Assembly: GCA_015852425.1 (NCBI GenBank) | Contig: JAAAIG010000082.1 | Coordinates: forward strand, 3,589-67,588 | Length of the DNA stretch: 64,000 nt | From: Gryganskiella cystojenkinii | Lineage: Eukaryota > Mortierellomycota > Mortierellomycetes > Mortierellales > Mortierellaceae | Reading direction: 5' to 3' | Shown: positions 11,009 to 24,400 of the stretch, piece after piece | Layout: every line of letters starts with the position of its first letter | How positions within the stretch are numbered: position 1 is the first letter of the stretch | Notes under the pieces: model-generated | What the model saw: the letters and a program-made list of their open reading frames with translations, nothing else | What the model was told of the DNA's origin: nothing | The model's database searches: none | Made by a program: the position numbers and the translations under genes

Positions 11009-12698
11009 TTAAAGAATGCTGTCCATCTTTGTAAATACGTTCAGGACGGCAGCCACAACCTCCATCTGAAGTTCCTTTCCAGCCAACTCACTTTTGCTGG
11101 CTGAGGCTCCAAAGGGGTAGGTACTATAATCACTCAACAGTTCATCGACCTTGGTATAAGCACGCTCCCGCATCTCATGGTTGAGATACATGAGCGCATT
11201 CTCGAGCACGTTCGCAGCATAGGCCGCACAGACCATCGCCACTGTCCTGAGTTGTTGGAATGCAATGGGTGATTCACGCTCCGCCAGGGTTGGGGATCCA
11301 TTACTCGAGGCGCGAGAGATCAAGACTGTACAAGCGCGCTTCACGACCTCCTCCTTCACGGCTGAATCTGTCACTGGGTGAGTCGCCATGTCAAAGAGCA
11401 AAAAGTTGCGTTTCTCGGTCCTGAGCACGCCTTTGTCCACCAAGCCCTTGGCCAGACGCTCACGCACCTGCTTCAGTTGGAATCCAATCTTCATCACATT
11501 CCAGGTCTCGCCTAAAATTAACAGCGGGAGTCAAAAAAAACAAAAAAAAAGTTAGAGGTCTCTTCTTCTATGGTGGATTACCGATCCCTTGAACTGAAGG
11601 AGAGACAGCTCTAGTCCTTACCACTCATCAAATCGATCCATTGTCCAACGCTCATCCTCTCTGTCGTAGAGTTAATCATTTTTAGTGCCTCATCCAAAAG
11701 AACCTCGCCCGTCAACTTTTCGCTCACAACTTCGATATAGCGATCCGCCAGGGGGTATTTGCGACGGTTTGGATCCTTGACCATGGCGATACGGTTTCGG
11801 AAGGCGAGCTCCATCAGAATGCATCCTCGAAGAGTGTATGAGATATTGTCGTTCCAGAAGGATAGGTAGCCCTACAGACGATGAGTAAAAACAAGAAGTA
11901 GAATCAGAACGTCGAGTTGTGAGACCAGGACGAACCCAGCACAGAATTCGGATTCAGAAGAGCGATCGAAAGAAAAATAAAAAGAATTGCATGGTTGTCT
12001 ATCCCTCCCTCGATAACGAAGAAAGAGACTCGACTCTTTTTCTCTCTCTCTCATAAAAAGGGGCTTGAAGTATGAAGTAGGGAAGAGTCTTGTGCACAAA
12101 AACGTCGGCAAGGATTGGGAGGACTCGGTAGATGGCAAACACGCCGTGATATGCGCAAAGAGAGGGCGGTGAAGCTTTTGTTCCAAGTTTAGGATTGAAC
12201 CCGGCGCAGGAAATAAAAGTAGAAAAAAAAGAAACCACAGCCCTCACCAACTTGTGCTCCACAATACTCTTTGTGCTCACAAAAAAACACTGGAGCGCCC
12301 ATCTGATCAATATTCCATTTTCTGGGCTTGCAAGATGAAATGAGGCAAAAAAAACAGAACATAAAAAAGCGTGTCGACAGTGGAACCCAAAGACTAACTC
12401 GAAGCGATTGGACAAATGGTGGCAAAAAAAAAGACAATAAAACGTAGCTTGTAATTACCTGCTTGTCCTTGAGTCCCAAAAGAAGAACTTCTTCCATCAA
12501 TGTCAGTCTGGGTTGTGTCTTGTTCTCATCCTCCATCTGCAGGTCCCTTGGGTCCGAGACGACTTTGTTATCTGTGCTCGACCGGCGAAGCTGGCTGTCT
12601 GAGGGTCCGGATGAATTCGCGGGTGAGGAGTAACCCGATTCAGAATTGTTGCCTCCAGCGGCGCGCCGCCTTGAGAGTCCACCAGCTGATGACATCAT
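11009..12698 (-). CDS. VPS74: Vps74/GOLPH3 Golgi phosphatidylinositol-4-phosphate effector
   Basis: Three exons: 12698-12459, 11871-11622 and 11511-11009, joining to 330 residues (yeast Vps74 has 345). The protein binds PI4P on Golgi membranes and retains glycosyltransferases by linking their cytosolic tails to COPI. The disordered N-terminus (about 65 residues) is Ser/Arg-rich (GGLSRRRAAGGNN). It is followed by the GPP34 core: TLMEEVLLLGLKDKQGY, SFWND, LRGCILMELAFR, GEVLLDEALK, LMSGETWN, VRERLAKGLVDKGVLRTEKR, NFLLFDMATHP and the C-terminal ANVLENAL helix. Intron 1 (588 bases) is long for this window. The gene is divergent from the WOPR gene across more than 4 kb. Confidence 0.95.
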
Positions 12699-15600
12699 AC
12701 GGGTATTTGGTGGCTAGTCTTGGTTCCTGGAGGATAGGCTCAGAGTGGCTGCAGAGGAGTTGTTGACAAGGTTGCTACAGACGCCGCGTTGATAATGGAT
12801 GAGTTTAAAGTGAAGAAAGTGAACAAAGATGAGAGGTGATGGAAACGAAAGGCAATTAGAAGTTCGACCAGTCAAAAGCGAGGGTGATGAGATGAGCGCT
12901 ATTCTCTTCCTCGTCTCTTCCTTCTTCCCTTGGAACAGTGAACAAGAGTGGTTGCACGTGATTTTAAGGGTGACGTAAAGGAAGTCTACACTGCTGCATA
13001 TGTTAATACTAGTTTAATTCAATTAAGCGTTTTTCGCAAAAAATGCACCTTCGAAGTAAAAATCGTCGTTTTTTTTCAAGGGTGAACATTTCACCGAAGA
13101 CTATCTTGCCCACTTGCGCAGGTTGGGTGAACGAACATAAAAAACCCCCCTGGTCTTTCACCACGACAGTGCTCATGTTTTTAAGAGATTTGATCAAATC
13201 ACGACGCGAATCTGAACAGGTTCCAAACCAACCCTTCACCCCAAACCGAGCGACGACGTTATTTGTAGTCTATTGAAAGAAAAAGATGGAACAAATAACC
13301 CTCTGAAAAAAAATCGCGCGTGAGCTTGATCTCGGGAGGGAGGAGAGAACAAGTGAAGCAAGAGCCAACCTTTTCACAAAGTTTATTGCAAGTAAGCAAC
13401 TCATACTCTCCCTTAAAAACTTCTCCAAACAAAGAGTCGATCCAACTCTCCCTCTTCCCCTGCCCCACCAAATCCAGAATTGGAACGCACAAACTGGTTT
13501 TTTTTCAGCATTCATTTTTGTTTTTTTTGCTCCGTCGAGATCGTTCATAAAACGAGACTTGCTAACGAGTTCCTGCGACTTGTCTTGGCTCTTATTGCAA
13601 GAGAACACCTTGGCTTTGGTCCATGTTCCGAACGAAAAAAAAGTACTGGAACTGGCATTTGGAACAACAGTGTTCATCTTCGGGCCTTAATTCCGGTTTT
13701 TTTGTTTGCTATCCTGTTTCCCAAGCAGAGGTCAGGAGAAAGAGCAAATGCGACAAGAAATGGATGAAGTCTAACGACGCCACGCAATGCCTACGCAGTT
13801 CCTTTTTTTTCCTTTTCAAACTTTCGTTCGACCAGTTTGCTGTTTGCTCTTTCTTGGCAGTAATATCAATTGATGATAAATTCAAGAGAAACTGCGCACT
13901 CGAGAGAAAATGTTGGACGCAGTCCTAATAACCGGGCACTGAAAAAATGAAGAAAACTTCGAGTAATCGGTCTCTCCCGGTCTTCGCTTACATCCAGGAC
14001 ATTTCCATCACGATTATAAATCCGTCCGCCATATCACCGCAAAAATACGATTATTGTACAGTACAAACGCCGCGTAACATTCATTGGCCCCAAGATCCTG
14101 GGGATGAATATGCTTTTTCACCTTTGGTCGACTCGGGAATGCTGACTGCGAAGCTAGACTAGACTATGGAAAGCGCATCACTCCTTCCGAGGCGAGGCAA
14201 AGGAAAAAGAAAAATTGCAGATCACTATCGAAAATCGACAAATTTTTGTTTTTTGGGGGGATCGAGGATATCGAAGAGTATTTCGAGGAATTTTGTGGTC
14301 GAAAACTGGCCATTCAGTCCCGCCCGTTTCAATTGAATAGCCCTGGATAAAACTTTAAAAATTTAAGCATCGGTCGATGTGGCCTTGGATTCTCCTCCAA
14401 CTTGTTTGTCCTTTTCGGACACTGTCCCCTCTCCTCTACTTCATGCTGTTGATGATCAACAGAGAGGCATTTTAGACTGGTGTGTACTGTACTCCGTCGT
14501 TCCGAACCTTTCACTCCTTTCTCCTCCCTCTGACCAAAGCTCGACCTCACTTTTCGGCATTTTGATTTTGCATCCCCTTTTGGTTGAAAGAAAGTATAAG
14601 ACTCTGCAGTTTGCTCAAGGCTGATTTTACTGACAGGCTGGCTCGACTGCGCCTGGGTTGCAAGCTGTAGTTCGTTCACAAGAAGCCAAAGGGAGGACTG
14701 CGCTCTCATTAGCCTTCCAAGGTGGAATCGATGACAACAAAGTAGTCTCCTGCTCAACGCCCTCTTCAAGCCAAGACATGGATCTAATCTCTGTTGCTCA
14801 ATGCCCGCAGAATACCAATTTTTTTATGGCAGTCGGCAGTCATGACGAACGCGCCGTATGAATAATCCGCACGGCAAATATCCGTTACAATTTCAAGCAA
14901 AGGGAACTGGGAGCCATTCAAAAACCCCTTTCGTGTTCCCCTCCCTAACCTGCCCCACCACTAAGGTGCAACAAGGTTGTATTTGAATTGAAAACGTAGT
15001 CCGCTTTCGGGTATTGGCGAGCGAGAGGGTCATGGCCATTTTGTTCGATGTTGATGTGCTCAGTAAACATCATGGCTTTTTTAGCTTTTGCCGGAAAAGT
15101 TAGCCTCCCACTCGCCGGGATGAATGTATTGCCACTTCAAGGATGATTTTTTGTCGTCACAGCAACGACTCGATCTCTTGTGTTACTTTTCAGACGAACT
15201 CCTTATTTATACGCATAAGATTTCGAGTACAATCCCCTCTTTCCGGTCGCGCGCAGAGTAAGACCTCCAACAGTTTAAAGATCAAGAGTCGTCAGCGGAA
15301 ACGAGAGCGAGCGCAGTGTTTGTCCGAAATCCTGGATTTTGGCATCCATTAGGGAGGTGGGCCGGAGAGATAACAAAAAAATGCGTCTCAGACTCGGTCC
15401 TTAACATGCTCCAAGCCAACAACATATATCCTTGAAGGTGCCACTGGCGCCAAAAAAAAAGGGGGGGGGGGACAGGTTATTGTTTCTATTTCTCACTTTC
15501 TTCTGCCCTCTGTCAAGGTTCTTATGCGTGTTCTTTCATGACTGAGTTTTCTTTTTAAGTGGAGACGATCCATAACCGGTGGACCCCAGTACCAGTCTTC

Positions 15601-17045
15601 ACTGTAGCACCTTGCCCGATTGCACTCTGTTTCTTCGGTCTGAGCAGATAAAAAGCTTAAATTTGTTCACCGGGCCAGGGTTTTGCCTGAGTGGCTTGAG
15701 ATAGATACATTTTTTCTGATTTCTAATGTCTCGTTGCGCAAGCACACACAAGAAAAAGGGAAACAGACGTACCCTTTTTTTGCAGCTTTCAAATGCGCAA
15801 TTGAGGAAACGGCGAAGCAGAGTGAGGGGATCAAAAGGAGACAAAAGGTCGGAAACAAAAGACGCGCTTTTTTGACCAAGGAGCAATGATCATTTGAAAA
15901 AGAAGTTTTTATTCTTTTTACGACAAGAACCATCCAGACCTGGAGGAACCTTGCCCGGACTTTTTCCTCTTCCATTTTTTTTTATCTTATTCAGTTTCCA
16001 TTCAATCAATCGTCTGATGACTCTATTTTTTGACAAATTCCAGCGAGTCGCATTGGGCGGAAATCCTTGTTTCTTTTTCATTCTCCTGACCGTCGGTCCT
16101 TCAATAGCCGAGGAGAGAATCATATAAAACTGCGGTCCTTCTGAAGTGGCACCCACCCTTCGCCACCATTTTGTTTCTTGTCATTTTCACTTTCGATCGT
16201 TCCCTTGCCACGTCGTCTCTTACGTTTCCTGACCACTCAGCTCAAACACAACCAAAGATTTTTCACCCCAACTCACAAACAAGCTTTTTTTAAATATCTT
16301 CACCAACAACCCGTTTGTTCAAACCCTTTTGATTTTACCACGATCATCGATTTCTTCCTTTTCCAGCAAGTGCCTCGACTTTCCATTTTTTTTTTTTTGC
16401 CTTGGCTTTTTCTTTTCGTCTTCTATAAATTTATCCTTTGAGGTGTATTAAAATTTAAGCATACCGTTCTCCCCTCTTTTACTGATCTATTTCTTTTTCG
16501 AAAAAGCAGGTTTCTTCCGCTTTTTCGCTTTCCATCCTCCTCCTCCCCCAAAACTGCGCTTTGCGCCTCTTCTCGAGACAGCCTTCAAGCCTTCACTCTC
16601 GCTCTCTGTAAACTGTCAAACCAGAAAAAATAGCATAAACAACAAAGCCAAGCAGCGAAAGAGAAACAATCGGGTCTAGCCACAGATTTGACACACGTCG
16701 ACACATCTACAACATCGCCCTTGTCTCAAACAAAAAAAATATTCTTCTTTCGTTTTAACTCATCAACCCACCCCCCTTCCCCCAATATCGCCTTTTCTTC
16801 TTCTTTTTCCCCTTTCCATTTCATTCCGCCCCCCTTTCACTCACTTGCACTTTCCTCTCTGAACACAACACCCACTCATCTTGCTCTTCTCAAATTGGAT
16901 ATTCGATCGACCTCCGCCCTCACAGTACAACATTTTTTGGCTCCTACTTTCCCTCCAAGCTCCTCTTCCCAACAACAACGTAGTAACAAACAGCAGAAAA
17001 CTCCTGCCAACATAGCCAACATAACGCTGTCAAGTGTAACACGCG
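12699..17045. other. 4.3 kb gene-poor region upstream of the WOPR regulator
   Basis: The longest gene-free stretch in the window. Short open frames exist on both strands (for example minus 14329-14769), but none has recognisable domains, coherent splice structure or codon bias like the neighbours. The last kilobase (about 16150-17045) becomes very C/T-rich with T-runs, as expected for a long 5' leader. I see no repeat copy, terminal inverted repeat or transposase remnant. Confidence 0.55.
15452..15471. repeat. Adjacent A9 and G11 homopolymers
   Basis: Nine A directly followed by eleven G within the VPS74-WOPR gap. Likely length-variable; no function is evident. Confidence 0.7.
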
Positions 17046-18992
17046 ATGGAGCATACTTCTATGGAGACCTATTATGGTCTCATCAAGACACCTCATGATG
17101 CCCTTATCATCTTTGAAGGCAAGTCTCCCGTCTTACTTTCTCCTCCACTACCGGCTATATTTTTTGACAAACACAGAGAGCACAAATGACGACCGACACA
17201 CAGGAAGAAAGTAGAGAGCAAAAAAATATACTTTTCGACCTCTTTAGAGTCGACTTCTGATATGGCAGCAACAAATCAATGACGATAACTGGATGCGCTC
17301 TTTATTCTTCTCTAATCACATTGTGGACCATGGACTCAATGTGAAACGAAAAAAAAAAGATCTAGACATTCGAACTCTCCAGCCCTCTCCATGGACTCCA
17401 GTCACTCCACAGCTTTTTTTTCAAACAAACCTTTTTTTTGCTATTTCGCTCAATTTTTATGATTTTGCTATGTCTCCTCTTTTGCCTAACCTGTTTATAC
17501 TTTTTCTTTCTCTCTGTGTCTTCTCTCTTTTCCTTTTGTTATACATCAACCTAAAAAAATTGTTTTGGACTATGACATAGCATGCCATCTCGGTATCATT
17601 TCAAGAGTGCACCGTCGACTCTCCGATATTGAGCGTCAATCTGTCCGATCCGGATCCGTCTACTGCTTTGATGAACGTGAGGCCGGCATGCGAAGATGGA
17701 CTGATGGCAAGTCCTGGAGTCCAAGTCGCGTCACCGGTAGCTTTCTCACTTATCGTGAACTAGACGAGTCTGGAAGCCATGGTGGCAAGAATGTCTACAG
17801 GGCCGATGGTCTCTTAAAACAATCGTTCAGTATTACGACCTCGGACAACAAAAAGTTGCATCTGATCTCGTACTATACCAATGAGGATGTGGCCTCAGAG
17901 CAGTTGACTAGCACACCTACGCGAGATCCCAAGTTTATCAACGTTGTGGTCCCGAAGGGTGTCTATCCCGAGACGACCTCAACCGCAGAAGCACTCACCA
18001 TCCAAGCCTCGATGATGGCTGCTATGGGACAATCATCGTCCACAGCAACAGCACCTTCAGCCTCTCCCACACTCCGGTCCAGCCCGTCACCCACATCACC
18101 GCATCGGCCAAAGCACCGCCTTCATCATCGGTCATTCTCACAGCAAAAGGAGATGGAACCTCCAAGGAATGTCCACAACAAAGCTGAGCCCGCTGCGGCA
18201 CCTATGGTCTCGAACCTCAAGGAACATCGTTACTCACCCATGCAGTCCAACGATCACAAACATGGCCAATTGTCTTCGCCGTCCTCAGCGTCGCGTTCAA
18301 GATCCAACAGTCACAATGCCGTCGCAGGTGGGTATCATCCTTATGGCTTATATGGTCCTGGACCCGAAAAGCGATACAAGTCCTCAAGCCCATCCGTCGC
18401 ATCCTCGTTCCCGACGCCACCCTCGAATGTTTATTCGCCAGCTGCTTCTTGGGCCTCTGAAGAATACGATCAACCTTTGGTGGCAGAGATGGAAACGGTC
18501 ACACCAGCCGAGTCGACGGATGGTCAAGTTGTGCAAGAAGAGATCGAGGAAGAGGAATCGGCACTGTTCAAGAACAGAAACCGCAATGACGAAGAGGGCG
18601 AAGACCTCCCCCATAAGCGACCATCTCCGCTGTTGATTTCAAGCTTTGATCTCTACAAGAATGCCTCGTCCGCATCACCGACCTCGTCGTTGTACCAATC
18701 CTCTGAGACGACTGGTGGCGATTACTCTGATAGGTCCTCTTTTTACGCTCTTCGCCATGCGGAGCTTCTTAAATATCATTCACAGCAACACCAGTACTAC
18801 GACCACTACACCCCTCCTTCGGATCAAGCCCACGAACAGGATTCGTTGTCGGTCCTGGCCAATTTGGCGACCACGGATGCATCCTTGTTGTTGCCGAAGA
18901 TCGAGCCCAAAGAGTTCATGACTCGAGAGCGTTCCCGCTGGGTCGAGGATGACCGTCAGTTGAGGGCGTTGTCGTCAATGCTGCGTCTGTGA
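17046..18992 (+). CDS. WOPR-domain transcription factor (Gti1/Pac2/Wor1/Ryp1 family)
   Basis: Two exons, 17046-17118 and 17581-18992, joining to 494 residues. The 462-base intron begins with GCAAGT rather than GT. Only this choice joins TYYGLIKTPHDALIIFE to ACHLGIISRVHRRL in frame. WOPR box 1 continues through VRSGSVYCFDEREAGMRRW and TDGKSWSPSRVTGSFLTYRE. Box 2 is LLKQSFSITTSDNKKLHLIS and INVVVPKGVYPE (to about residue 150). Together the boxes bind DNA. The rest is Ser/Pro/His/Gln-rich and probably an activation region. In ascomycetes this family controls morphology switching, sporulation, nutrient response and pathogenic growth; Gti1 and Pac2 types are not separable by eye. The very long upstream region and pyrimidine-rich leader suggest complex regulation. 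Confidence 0.93.
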
Positions 18993-19550
18993 AACACTCA
19001 CTCCTATGCCGCGCTCTCCCCACTTTTTTTTCTTTCTTTTGCTGTACCTTTTTTCCGTTTTGCCCTTTGTTTCTCGTTCCTGCTTTCTGTAACATTACGC
19101 TTCTGAGATCAGGCCATCTCACTTCTTTCCCCCTCCTTTCTTTTATTGCCTTCTGGTTGGTGGCGTATCCCCTGTAATTCGCCCCATAACGATAGAGCAT
19201 GAGACGTTTTTTTTCTGTATTATAGACTCACTTTGTCCCCCCGCCCCCATTTCTACTACCCTTGCGCACTCACTATCTCGCTTCTTTTCTCATCCCACAC
19301 CATTTGTATGATACCTCCATCCGCTCTTTGGAAAGAAAATAAAATAAAAAAGCTAACAACCCGCCTAACCACCCTCCCCCCTGTGCATTCATTCGTCTTG
19401 CAATTCAAAACCTTTGACATCCCTTGGATAATATTTATTGCGGACTGGATAGTACTCATGTACTGTACGGGTACCGGAATATGTGATGTGTTTGACATGT
19501 TCAAGTATTTCTGCTGCAGAACTTGATGAAGGGTAGATTGATTGGTTGGT
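18993..19550. other. Convergent 3' intergenic region
   Basis: Contains the 3' untranslated regions of the WOPR gene (plus) and the reductase gene (minus). It is T/C-rich, and no gene is seen. Confidence 0.6.
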
Positions 19551-20977
19551 TCAAAGAGTCGCGACCTGGACCACCTGCTTTCCAAAGTTCTTGCCGTTCA
19601 AGAGACCAACAAAGGCTTCTGGAGCAGCGGCGACGCCTTGAGCCTCATCGACCTTGTAGACGATCTTGCCATCCAATAATAATTGCTTGACCTCCCTGAA
19701 GAATTCCTCGAAATACTGGTCAAAGAAGTCGGCAACAATGAATCCTCGAATGGTGAGCCTTTTCGAGACTACATTCATCAAGTTCTTGATACCATAGGGT
19801 TTTCCGGCTGTGTTATATTGGCTGATCATGCCACATGCAATGATACGGCCCCAGGCTAATTGAAATTGATGAGAAAATACAGGAAGCTGGTTAGTGAAGC
19901 GATTGAAGGGGGGGGGAGGGGGGCATGACTGTTAAGAGAAACTTGAAACTTGATCGATCCCTCCTATTACTTACAGTTCAAATGCACCAGTGCGGCGTCC
20001 AAGGTCTCTCCGCCCACATTTTCAAAGTAGATATCGATGCCTTTGGGTGCAAGTTCGGTCAGGGCATCATGAGCAGTGCGTTTCTTGTAGTTGAAAGCAT
20101 AATCGAAACCGACTTCATTGAGTAAGTACTCCACTTTTTCGTCGCTGCCAGCGCTGCCGATCGTGGTCAATCCCCAAGACTTGCAAAGCTGTCCAGCAAG
20201 TTGACCTAATGCACAACAGAACCTAGGGGTTAATAAATCCGGCCGTCATCTGATTGTATCAACATTCTTTTTAATCTTGTCCGCTCCATCGCTTGCTCTT
20301 ACCAACAGCACCGGAAGCAGCCGAGATGAAAATGACCTCTCCAGCCTTGGGTTTACCGATATCTTTCTATACGCATGGAATAAACAATCAGTCACTACTT
20401 TGTCGTCCACAGATTGACAGGATTCATTACTTTACAGCATCGTGCATATGTACCAAACTGGCGAAGGCCGTGAGTCCCGGCATTCCTAGTACGCCAACGT
20501 AGGAACTCAGTGGCAGCTTGGATTCGCGGGCGTCGGGAATAATTCGGGTCGTGGGAAGATCTGGCAAGATGGTGTATTCTTCCCATCCGACGAACGCGTG
20601 AATAATCGATCCGACAGGGTATTTCGGGTTCTTGGACTCGATCACTTCAGCCACACCTCGGGCATCCAAAGGCTGACCAATCTCGAACGCCGGAGAGTAC
20701 GATTTCTTGCCACCCTCTCTCATCTTTCCGCGCATATCTAATATGGAGGGCAAGAGGAGGTCAATTTTGCTCGGGTGGAAACATTGCGACCTCGGCGTAC
20801 GTTGATGATGATTGTACACTTACATGGGTCGAGCGAGAAAACGAGGTTACGGGTGAGCACCTCGCCATCCTTGAGGACAGGTTTGAAATCATCGACCGTC
20901 CTGGCTGCGAGATGTTCACCGACGACAGGAAAGGCAGTTGGGTGCTTGAGGTAAATGACTGAGGTGTTGGAAGGCAT
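19551..20977 (-). CDS. NADP-dependent medium-chain reductase (prostaglandin/alkenal reductase type)
   Basis: Five exons: 20977-20824, 20737-20436, 20366-20303, 20205-19975 and 19855-19551, joining to 351 residues. It is a zinc-independent member of the MDR superfamily that reduces the C=C bond of enones, alkenals or quinones with NADPH. Visible landmarks are the N-terminal DPYMRGKM, the GroES-like half with VIESKNPKYPVGS, and the Rossmann core: GEVIFISAASGAVG (nucleotide loop), GSAGSDEKVEYLLNE, FNYKKR (the YKK that contacts the NADP phosphate in this subfamily), DIYFENVGGETLDA and GRIIACGMISQYN. No structural zinc-binding cysteine cluster is present. The true substrate is unknown. The gene is divergent from UBP14. 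Confidence 0.9.
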
Positions 20978-21463
20978 TGTGAAAAGAGCTGAAGTTTAGA
21001 GTGGAGAGATAAGAGGTGTGGGAAGGTAATTGTTGTGTGGGAGAAACAAAAAAAAAATAGTTATTACAAAAAAGAAAGAGAAAATTGAACACGCCAACCA
21101 TCAACTTTTTGTACAGGGTTCCAAGCGTGATTGATTACTAAGCAGTTCAAAAAAGAGCGATACCATACGCGATCGCCGAAAAAGTGTCGCCTTCGGACTT
21201 GAGAGTATCGTCCCTTTCTTTTCCTCTATCTCTTCCTCTTGCCATCACCTTGAGGCCTCGCGCTCGGCCGGAGCGATCGACATCAGCATGACAATATTGC
21301 AAAAGCCCGCCCTTTACAATTACAAAATATCCATTGGTCACGTGTTATACCTCGGCAATCGAAAAGGAGACCTCTCCTCTTTTTTGTCCTGCCACCATTG
21401 CGCAATGCCCCCGGTTCACATCTTTGTTCTTCTCCTCTCACAACAATTTCCACATTTTCAATC
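20978..21463. promoter_or_regulatory. Divergent promoter region between the reductase and UBP14
   Basis: 486 bases between the two start codons, with a T/C-rich tract before the UBP14 ATG. It contains the composite ATTGG/CACGTG site at 21333-21344. No coding sequence is seen. Confidence 0.6.
21333..21344. promoter_or_regulatory. Composite CCAAT (reverse) plus CACGTG site
   Basis: ATTGGTCACGTG, identical to 4383-4394 and 120 bases upstream of the UBP14 start. A bHLH/HAP binding role is inferred from the consensus only. Confidence 0.4.
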
Positions 21464-24400
21464 ATGGCAGCGTGCCCTCATATCGCAACCGTGCGCCTCA
21501 CCGTGCCAGCACCCACTGCCAAAATTTACAAGGACGAATGTACACTCTGCTACGACGGACCTGTAAGGCTTCAAATGGAGTTTTTCACATTCTTGTTTGC
21601 TCAGCCAAAGAGGCGGAAATGTGAACGCGTCATGCAGGGGCCGCGGGCTAATGCACATCGGCGCGTGTTCCCACGGCCAAAGACCATTAGCCCCTGACAT
21701 TGTTTTCTCTATTCTGTATACTAATAGGATAACGAAGGTGGTCTGGACGTTTGCCTGCAGTGTTTCAACGGAGGGTGTACCGACCCAGATCGTTACCACG
21801 CTATCCAGCACTACACCAAGGCCGGCCACCCCTTGGCTCTCAACATCAAGCGCGTCAGGATCCCCAAGGCTGTCAGGGTATATAGATAAAGACGACACTG
21901 ATGTATAACCAAAAAACAGGGGCATTAGAAAATCATCCATAGCTAACCGTTTCCTCGTAATCCGCAATTTTCATTTGCAGGATGAACAGGAACCCCCTCA
22001 AAAGATTTCCAAAATCGCTATTGTTCCCGAGAACGACTTGGACAACTATGAGTATTTTACTCAAGTCAAGTGCTACGAATGCGGCGGCGTCGAGGTCGAT
22101 AAGTCTGTGGGCGAGGTAACAAAGCACTCTGGCGTCTCACTTGTCTGAGAAAGTCCACTAAAGCAGGTGGTGATAACTTTGGTTGGCTCTCTACTTTTAT
22201 AGATCCCAAAAGTCGTCGATGCCATCATGACATCCTTGTCCGCTTCAAGACAATCAGAGATCAAAGCCTGGGAGGAAGAAATCGTTTCTTGTGATCATAT
22301 CCGGAATCTTCAACAGGATGCTGCGAAAATCGTTTCTGCCGGTATGGTTTTTTATGAGCTTGATACCAATTTTGGTGGCAAACCTCGGGACTCTATAAAT
22401 TGACCTCAATCTTTTTTTTTTTTTTTTTTTTCACTAAATTCAATTGTTTTAGAGAATGCGCACTGCGGCAGCTGCGAACTCGGAGAAAACCTTTGGCTTT
22501 GCCTCGTTTGTGGAAACTTAGGTTGTGGGCGTCAACAGTTTGGAGGTCTAGGCGGAAATGGTCATGGACTAGCACATTTTGATGCAACTGGCCATGGTGT
22601 CGCTTGCAAGCTCGGCACTATCACTCCTGAAGGCACAGCAGGTAAAAACAAAAAAATGGAGTCAAAAGAGACGTTTGAGCACTTGGAGATACAATCGAGG
22701 CACTTGTGGTAATGACCCCCGATACTGACCCACATGTATGTGATACATCAGATATCTACTGCTACCACTGTAACGAGGAACGATCCGATGACCAGTTAGG
22801 CGCTCATCTTGCTCGCTTTGGAATCAAGGTCGAGTCGCAACAAAAGTCTATCAAGTCCTTGACAGAGCTGGTAAGATAGCCGGCAAGAGGTTAATATGGC
22901 CGTGGCTTTAACTTTACGTATGACTAACTGATGATTTTCTTTTTGATTCTATGTTGTCGTGTTCTTAGTCCTTGGAGCAGAATCAAAACTTCAATTTCAA
23001 CATGTTTACCGAGGATGGCAAGTCGTTTGAGCCTTTGTTCGGACCTGGCTACACTGGTTTCAAGAACCTCGGAAACAGGTATACACACGGCTTGCGTTTT
23101 TTCTTTATGAAAGGTTAATTGCTCTATTATTAACGTGTAACTCCGTCGTCGTGCTTAGTTGTTACATGGCATCGGTGCTCCAGTCAGTGTTTGACCTTCC
23201 TGCTTTCATTGCGAGATATTACCCCGTCGACCAGGCACATGTGCAGTCATGTCATTTGGAACCGGGCAACTGTCTCCAATGCCAACTTGGTAAGGTTGCG
23301 GACGGTCTTTTGAGTGGACGATATGCTGTGCCCGAGGTTGCGGAAAGCGGCGAGGTACAGGGCCAGGAAGGTATCGCCCCTGGCATGTTCAAGGCTCTCA
23401 TCGGTCGTGGGCACCCCGAATTTTCCACGATGAGACAGCAGGACTCTTTCGAGTTTTTCCAGCATTTGATCAAGAATATTTCTCAGAACGAGCGCACGAC
23501 TGGCAGGGATACTACCAAGACCTTCGAGTTCTCGAACGAGCAGCGTCTTCAGTGCAACGAGTGCAAAAAAGTCCGTTACTCTCACGACAACACTACGGCG
23601 CTCTCGATTGCAGTCCCCGCCACCAAGAAGGCCGGTACTGAGAGCGACGAGGAAGAGTACGAGAGTGTCACCCTTGAGCAGTGCCTCAATACCTATGTCC
23701 AAGCAGAGATTCTTCCTTACAAGTGCCCCAGCTGCCAAAAGGAGACTACGGCGACGAAGTAATTTTTATCTTTTTTTTTAGCGCTCAACGTGAACCATGA
23801 TGATTATTCAGTATTAACTATCGTCAACTTTCTACTAGGACAAACCGCTTTGCAACGTTCCCCGAGGTGTTGGTTTTGAACATGCGTCGCTTCCAGTACC
23901 AAAATTGGGTTCCAAGGAAACTTTGTAGGTGGCACATCAACATTTATTATGCATGTCTCCTGCACTTTCATCGGGGTTTAAGTTCTAACATTTCTTGGTC
24001 TCACGGTGCTGTAGCTGTTCCTATCGTTTTCCCCGCGGGCCAGATCGATATGGAAAAGTACCGTGGACGCGGTCAGCAACCTAATGAGGAGTCATTGCCC
24101 GAGGATGCTCCTGCGGCAGCGTCGGCAGCGCCCGTGTTTGACGAAACTGCATTGGAGCAGTTGCAGATGATGGGCTTCCCATTGATCCGTTGCCAGAAAG
24201 CGCTTTTGGCGACCAATAACCAAGGTTCCGAGGTGGCGATGGATTGGCTTATTCAGCATATGGAGGATCCCGATATTGATGCTCCTCTTTCTGTAGGAGG
24301 TAGCTCTGGTGCTTCATCGACATCTGCAAGCCCTGAACAGATTGCTCAGTTGGCTGATATGGGTTTCACGGACAAGCAGGCCAAAAAGGCGCTCAAGGAG

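Noticed and set aside
14329..14769. 146-codon minus-strand open frame in the VPS74-WOPR gap
   Set aside because: No family signature, splice structure or codon bias like the neighbours. Consistent with chance in a 4 kb gap.
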